From: Acidimicrobiaceae bacterium
GTDB lineage: Bacteria; Actinomycetota; Acidimicrobiia; Acidimicrobiales; Palsa-688
Direction: 5' to 3'
Length of the DNA stretch: 8,076 nucleotides
Assembly: GCA_027334785.1 (NCBI GenBank)
Contig: DAHWQF010000135.1
Coordinates: 1 to 8,076, forward strand
Numbering within the stretch: position 1 is the first letter of the stretch; each line of letters starts with the position of its first letter. Positions 5,752 to 8,076 of the stretch are shown here, piece by piece. The position numbers were made by a program, and so were the translations under genes. The notes beneath the pieces were generated by a model. It made no database searches. It saw only the letters and a list, made by a program, of their open reading frames with translations, and was not told the origin of the DNA.

Positions 5752-7196
5752 CTGCTCGGCGGGCGGCCCGACAGCCACGCCGCCACGAGCTCGGGGAGGT
5801 CTCCTGCCACCAACCCTTCTTTGTAGCCGGTCCGAGCCGCCTGGCCGTGGACCTGAGCGGCCAGCGCGGCGGCTTCGAACGCCGGCACGCCCCGGGCCAG
5901 GAACGCACCTACCACCCCCGAGAGCACGTCCCCCGTCCCCGCAGTGGCGAGCCGCGAGTCCCCGGCTGCAGCCAGCAATGCCCGTCCGTCGGGGTGGACC
6001 ACGGTCGTCGTCGAGCCCTTCAGCAACACGATGGCGCCGCTCCGGGCGGCAGCTTCCCGGGCGGCGGCCAGGCGATCGGGGCCCGGGGGCCGGCCGGCCA
6101 GACGAGCTAGCTCTCCCGCGTGGGGAGTTATCACCGTGGGCGCCCGACGCCGGGCCGTGATGGCGGCGAGGGCTTCCAGGCTCCCCAGGGCGTTCAGGCC
6201 GTCGGCGTCCACCACGGCGGGGACAGGCGCGCCGGCCAACAGGAGCCCAACCTCGCCGCCGGGGAGCCTGGGAGGGCCGACGGCACCTGGCCCGCCGGCA
6301 GCTGGCCCGCCGGCACCGCCCTCGGCCGGCGGCGTGCCGAGGCCCGGGCCGACGACGAGCGCTTTCACCCTCGAGATCCCGGCCAGGACGTGCTCGTGCC
6401 AACCGGCGCGGGGGACCGGGAGATGGACGAGCTCGCTCGGGGGGAGCACGGAGGGGTCCACCCCAGGCATGGAGAGGCGCACGTAGCCGGCGCCGGCCCG
6501 GAGCGCGCCCCGGCTGACCAGCCAAGGCGCACCGGTCATGCCCGGGGAGCCAGCGACGACCTGGACGGCCGCCTGCCACTTGTGAGCCTCATGGGGCCGC
6601 GCCCCGAGCAGCCGCCACACGTCGGCGTCCTCGACGAGCCAGCAGCGGGCGGCGGCGTCCACCAGGGGCCCGAGGCCGATGTCAGCCATCTCCACCTCGC
6701 CGGCCAGGTCCGGCCCGGAGCCGAAGAACAAGCCCGGCTTCAGCGAGGCGAACGTCACCGTGGCCGCCGCCGCCAGCGCGCCCCCGCCCTCTGGCACCTC
6801 CCCGGTCAGGCCCGAGAGCCCCGAGGGGATGTCGACGGCCAGCACCGGACAACTTCCCGCAGTGGGCGGAGAATAGGCCCGTTGGAGCCCGGTCCCATAA
6901 GCGGCGTCGATCACGAGGTCGGCGTCAGGGAGCGGCTCGGAGGGAGCCAGGTTGCCAGCCGCGAGCACGGTCACTTTTGCTCCGCGCTCCTCTAGCAGCC
7001 GGCCCGCCGTCCGCCCGTCGGCGCCGTTGTTGCCCTTGCCGGCGACGACTACGACCCGCCGGCCGAAGGCCCCGCCGAGCAGCCGGGCGGCCCGGCGGGC
7101 GACTGCCGCCCCAGCCCGGCCGACCAGCACCTCGCTCGGTTCCTCGGCCTGGCGGTCGACGCCGGCCATCTCCAAAGGGGTGAGTACGGGTTTCAC
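5748..7196 (-). CDS. nnrD: Bifunctional NAD(P)H-hydrate epimerase / NAD(P)H-hydrate dehydratase
   Basis: Repairs hydrated NADH and NADPH. The N-terminal epimerase domain (about 1-200) interconverts the R and S hydrates, and the C-terminal kinase-like domain (about 203-482) dehydrates the S form using ADP or ATP. Epimerase motifs: PVLTPLEM (3-10), VVAGKGNNGADGR (50-62; the more usual sequence is GNNGGDG), LVIDAAYGTG (94-103, D97) and VDIPSGLSG (121-129). Dehydratase motifs: HKWQAAVQVVAGSPGMTGA (205-223), GAGYVRLS (235-242), VVGPGLG (281-287), VVDADGLNAL (328-337), ITPHAGELARLAG (356-368), LLKGSTTTVV (391-400) and TAGTGDVLSG (418-427, D423 as the catalytic base). Residues about 288-316 are an unusual Gly/Pro-rich insert. 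The start is uncertain: the GTG at 7196 gives MKPVLTPLEM, matching the usual beginning; a TTG at 7226 would add ten residues and overlap acpS. Ten bases follow the acpS stop, and it overlaps alr by four. Confidence 0.95.
   Translation of the reverse strand: MKPVLTPLEMAGVDRQAEEPSEVLVGRAGAAVARRAARLLGGAFGRRVVVVAGKGNNGADGRTAGRLLEERGAKVTVLAAGNLAPSEPLPDADLVIDAAYGTGLQRAYSPPTAGSCPVLAVDIPSGLSGLTGEVPEGGGALAAAATVTFASLKPGLFFGSGPDLAGEVEMADIGLGPLVDAAARCWLVEDADVWRLLGARPHEAHKWQAAVQVVAGSPGMTGAPWLVSRGALRAGAGYVRLSMPGVDPSVLPPSELVHLPVPRAGWHEHVLAGISRVKALVVGPGLGTPPAEGGAGGPAAGGPGAVGPPRLPGGEVGLLLAGAPVPAVVDADGLNALGSLEALAAITARRRAPTVITPHAGELARLAGRPPGPDRLAAAREAAARSGAIVLLKGSTTTVVHPDGRALLAAAGDSRLATAGTGDVLSGVVGAFLARGVPAFEAAALAAQVHGQAARTGYKEGLVAGDLPELVAAWLSGRPPSR
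6287..6315 (-). repeat. 15-bp in-frame tandem duplication inside nnrD
   Basis: ctggcccgccggca occurs at 6287-6300 and again at 6302-6315, a period of 15 bases, so the protein reads AGGPA-AGGPG. It lies within the Gly/Pro-rich insert after the GPGLG motif and looks like slippage-driven expansion in a surface loop. Confidence 0.75.
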
Positions 7197-7206
7197 GACA
7201 ACCGTG

Positions 7207-7611
7207 CTACCACGAGATGGCGACAACCACCGCGCCCGCCGTCGTCTCGCTGTGGGTCAGGCTGAGGAGCCAGGCCCCGATTCCGCGCCCTGACGCCAGC
7301 TCGCTGGCCCGGCCGTGCAACTTCAAATAAGGCTGGCCGCTGGCCTGGCGCCCCACCTCGACCTCGGGGAAGGCAAATGCCCCCAGCCCGACGCCGAGCG
7401 CCTTCATCACCGCCTCCTTGGCGGCGAAGCGAGCGGCGAGGCTCGGTGCCGGGTCGGCGAAGGAACCGGCGTACTCGCGCTCTGCCGGCGTAAAGAGCCT
7501 CTCATGCATCCGCGGGTAGCGCGCCAGCGCGGTCGCGAAACGCGCTATGTCCACCAGGTCGAGCCCCAAGCCAACCGGGACGCCCCCCGGACTCTGAACA
7601 GCTCCGCTCAC
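7207..7611 (-). CDS. acpS: Holo-[acyl-carrier-protein] synthase
   Basis: Transfers 4'-phosphopantetheine from CoA to the serine of acyl carrier protein, making holo-ACP for fatty acid synthesis; cytoplasmic trimer in this family. The 134-residue length is typical. Motifs: GLGLDLVDIARF (14-25, D18 as Mg ligand), ERLFTPAEREY (37-47), LAARFAAKEAVMKALG (58-73, E66 as the second Mg ligand, K65 conserved), FPEVEVGRQASGQPYLKL (81-98) and SLTHSETTAGAVVV (117-130, H120). The GTG at 7611 gives about ten residues before the first strand, slightly longer than the usual start. No strong ribosome binding site is visible and no better in-frame start exists, since a TTG at residue 15 would cut into the core. 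It follows the upstream gene by 24 bases and precedes nnr by ten, so it is probably co-transcribed with both. Confidence 0.96.
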   Translation of the reverse strand: MSGAVQSPGGVPVGLGLDLVDIARFATALARYPRMHERLFTPAEREYAGSFADPAPSLAARFAAKEAVMKALGVGLGAFAFPEVEVGRQASGQPYLKLHGRASELASGRGIGAWLLSLTHSETTAGAVVVAISW

Positions 7612-7635
7612 TTCGGGTAGCGTACGCCGTGGCGG

Positions 7636-8076
7636 TCAGGCGGCCCAGTACCGGGCGAGGACGGCGACCGGCTCGGTCAGGAGCTCGATGACGGGGACGC
7701 GGCCCAAGACCGTGTCGTCGAAGCTCGGGTGGGCCTCGGTCACGGCGTCTACCAAGGCCTGGTAGCGGCCCTGGTAAGCCTGGAGGACCGCCCTCGCTAC
7801 TTCGGGGCTCAGGTGCTCGGCGAAGCGAGCGTGCAGCAGCGTGAGCCCGCTCACCTGACCGGCCTTGACTTCAGGCACCATGATGCCCGTGCGCCCATCG
7901 TGCAACCCCCGGAACACCGTGACCTCGCGCTTTTCGGCCACCCGGTGCTTGGTCCCCCTCAAGGTGTGGTCAGCTTCGGTCCGAGAGGCTATGCCGAGCG
8001 CGACGCCTCCTCGGTCGACCACGGCAATGCTGGCCCCGGCGAGCGGGCCGCCCGGGGCCCAGGCACCGGGCACATC
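7636..8076 (-). CDS. C-terminal part of an unidentified protein (runs off right edge)
   Basis: 146 residues before a TGA at 7636-7638; the frame is open to the window edge, so the start is outside. The GTG at 8073 is probably an internal valine (the frame before it reads Asp). I do not recognise the family. Visible features: a hydrophobic strand ASIAVVDRGG followed by GIASRTEADHTL; a basic stretch RGTKHRVAEKREVTVFRG; GIMVPEVKAGQVSGLTLLHARF; a long helix from LSPEVARAVLQAYQGRY to VTEAHPSF; and a conserved-looking end LGRVPVIELLTEPVAVLARY. The composition and regular secondary structure argue for a real soluble domain. In actinobacteria glmS (glucosamine-6-phosphate synthase) often lies upstream of acpS, but this tail lacks the usual GlmS ending (PRNLAKSVTVE type). 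If it is a GlmS relative it must be an enlarged or different one. That link is a guess from position only. Confidence 0.75.
   Translation of the reverse strand, partial: DVPGAWAPGGPLAGASIAVVDRGGVALGIASRTEADHTLRGTKHRVAEKREVTVFRGLHDGRTGIMVPEVKAGQVSGLTLLHARFAEHLSPEVARAVLQAYQGRYQALVDAVTEAHPSFDDTVLGRVPVIELLTEPVAVLARYWAA

Noticed and set aside
5752..6579. Extension of the alr frame upstream to give 667 residues
   Set aside because: The added part is Arg/Gly/Pro-rich and overlaps the clear nnr domains in another frame. The alr family begins just after the ATG at 5751.

Overview
The window is very GC-rich, with dense, short-spaced genes, GTG starts and 4-base stop/start overlaps. This fits a high-GC actinobacterium. 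The SerC is of the mycobacterial type, and the order acpS, nnrE-nnrD, alr is a familiar actinobacterial housekeeping arrangement. An acidimicrobial or other deep-branching actinobacterial source is possible but is only a guess. Almost every base is coding. There is no tRNA, rRNA, mobile element, CRISPR array or phage-like gene.

Left block, bases 1-3269, minus strand: four genes read right to left as DUF4129 membrane protein, small two-helix membrane protein, MoxR AAA+ ATPase and DUF58 protein. The last runs off the left edge. The first two overlap by ATGA, 22 bases separate the second gene from moxR, and two bases separate the moxR stop from the DUF58 start. They look like one transcript. MoxR, DUF58 and DUF4129 genes are a well-known association in actinobacteria, thought to be a membrane-linked chaperone or VWA-type assembly machine. 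Its substrate is unknown in most species.

Centre, bases 3270-4566: a 109-base divergent intergenic region holds a perfect 9-bp tandem repeat and separates the MoxR operon from serC on the plus strand. SerC is phosphoserine aminotransferase, which acts in serine biosynthesis.

Right block, bases 4576-8076, minus strand: reading right to left, the C-terminal part of an unidentified protein, holo-ACP synthase (acpS), a fused NAD(P)H-hydrate epimerase/dehydratase (nnrE-nnrD) and alanine racemase (alr). alr ends nine bases from the serC stop, tail to tail. This block combines carrier-protein activation for lipid synthesis, repair of damaged NAD(P)H and D-alanine supply for peptidoglycan. The nnr and alr genes overlap by ATGA.

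No clearly new system is present. The points most worth a second look are the small membrane protein inside the MoxR operon, the unidentified right-edge protein, a Gly/Pro-rich insert with a tandem duplication in the NAD(P)H-hydrate dehydratase domain, and the repeat between the divergent promoters.
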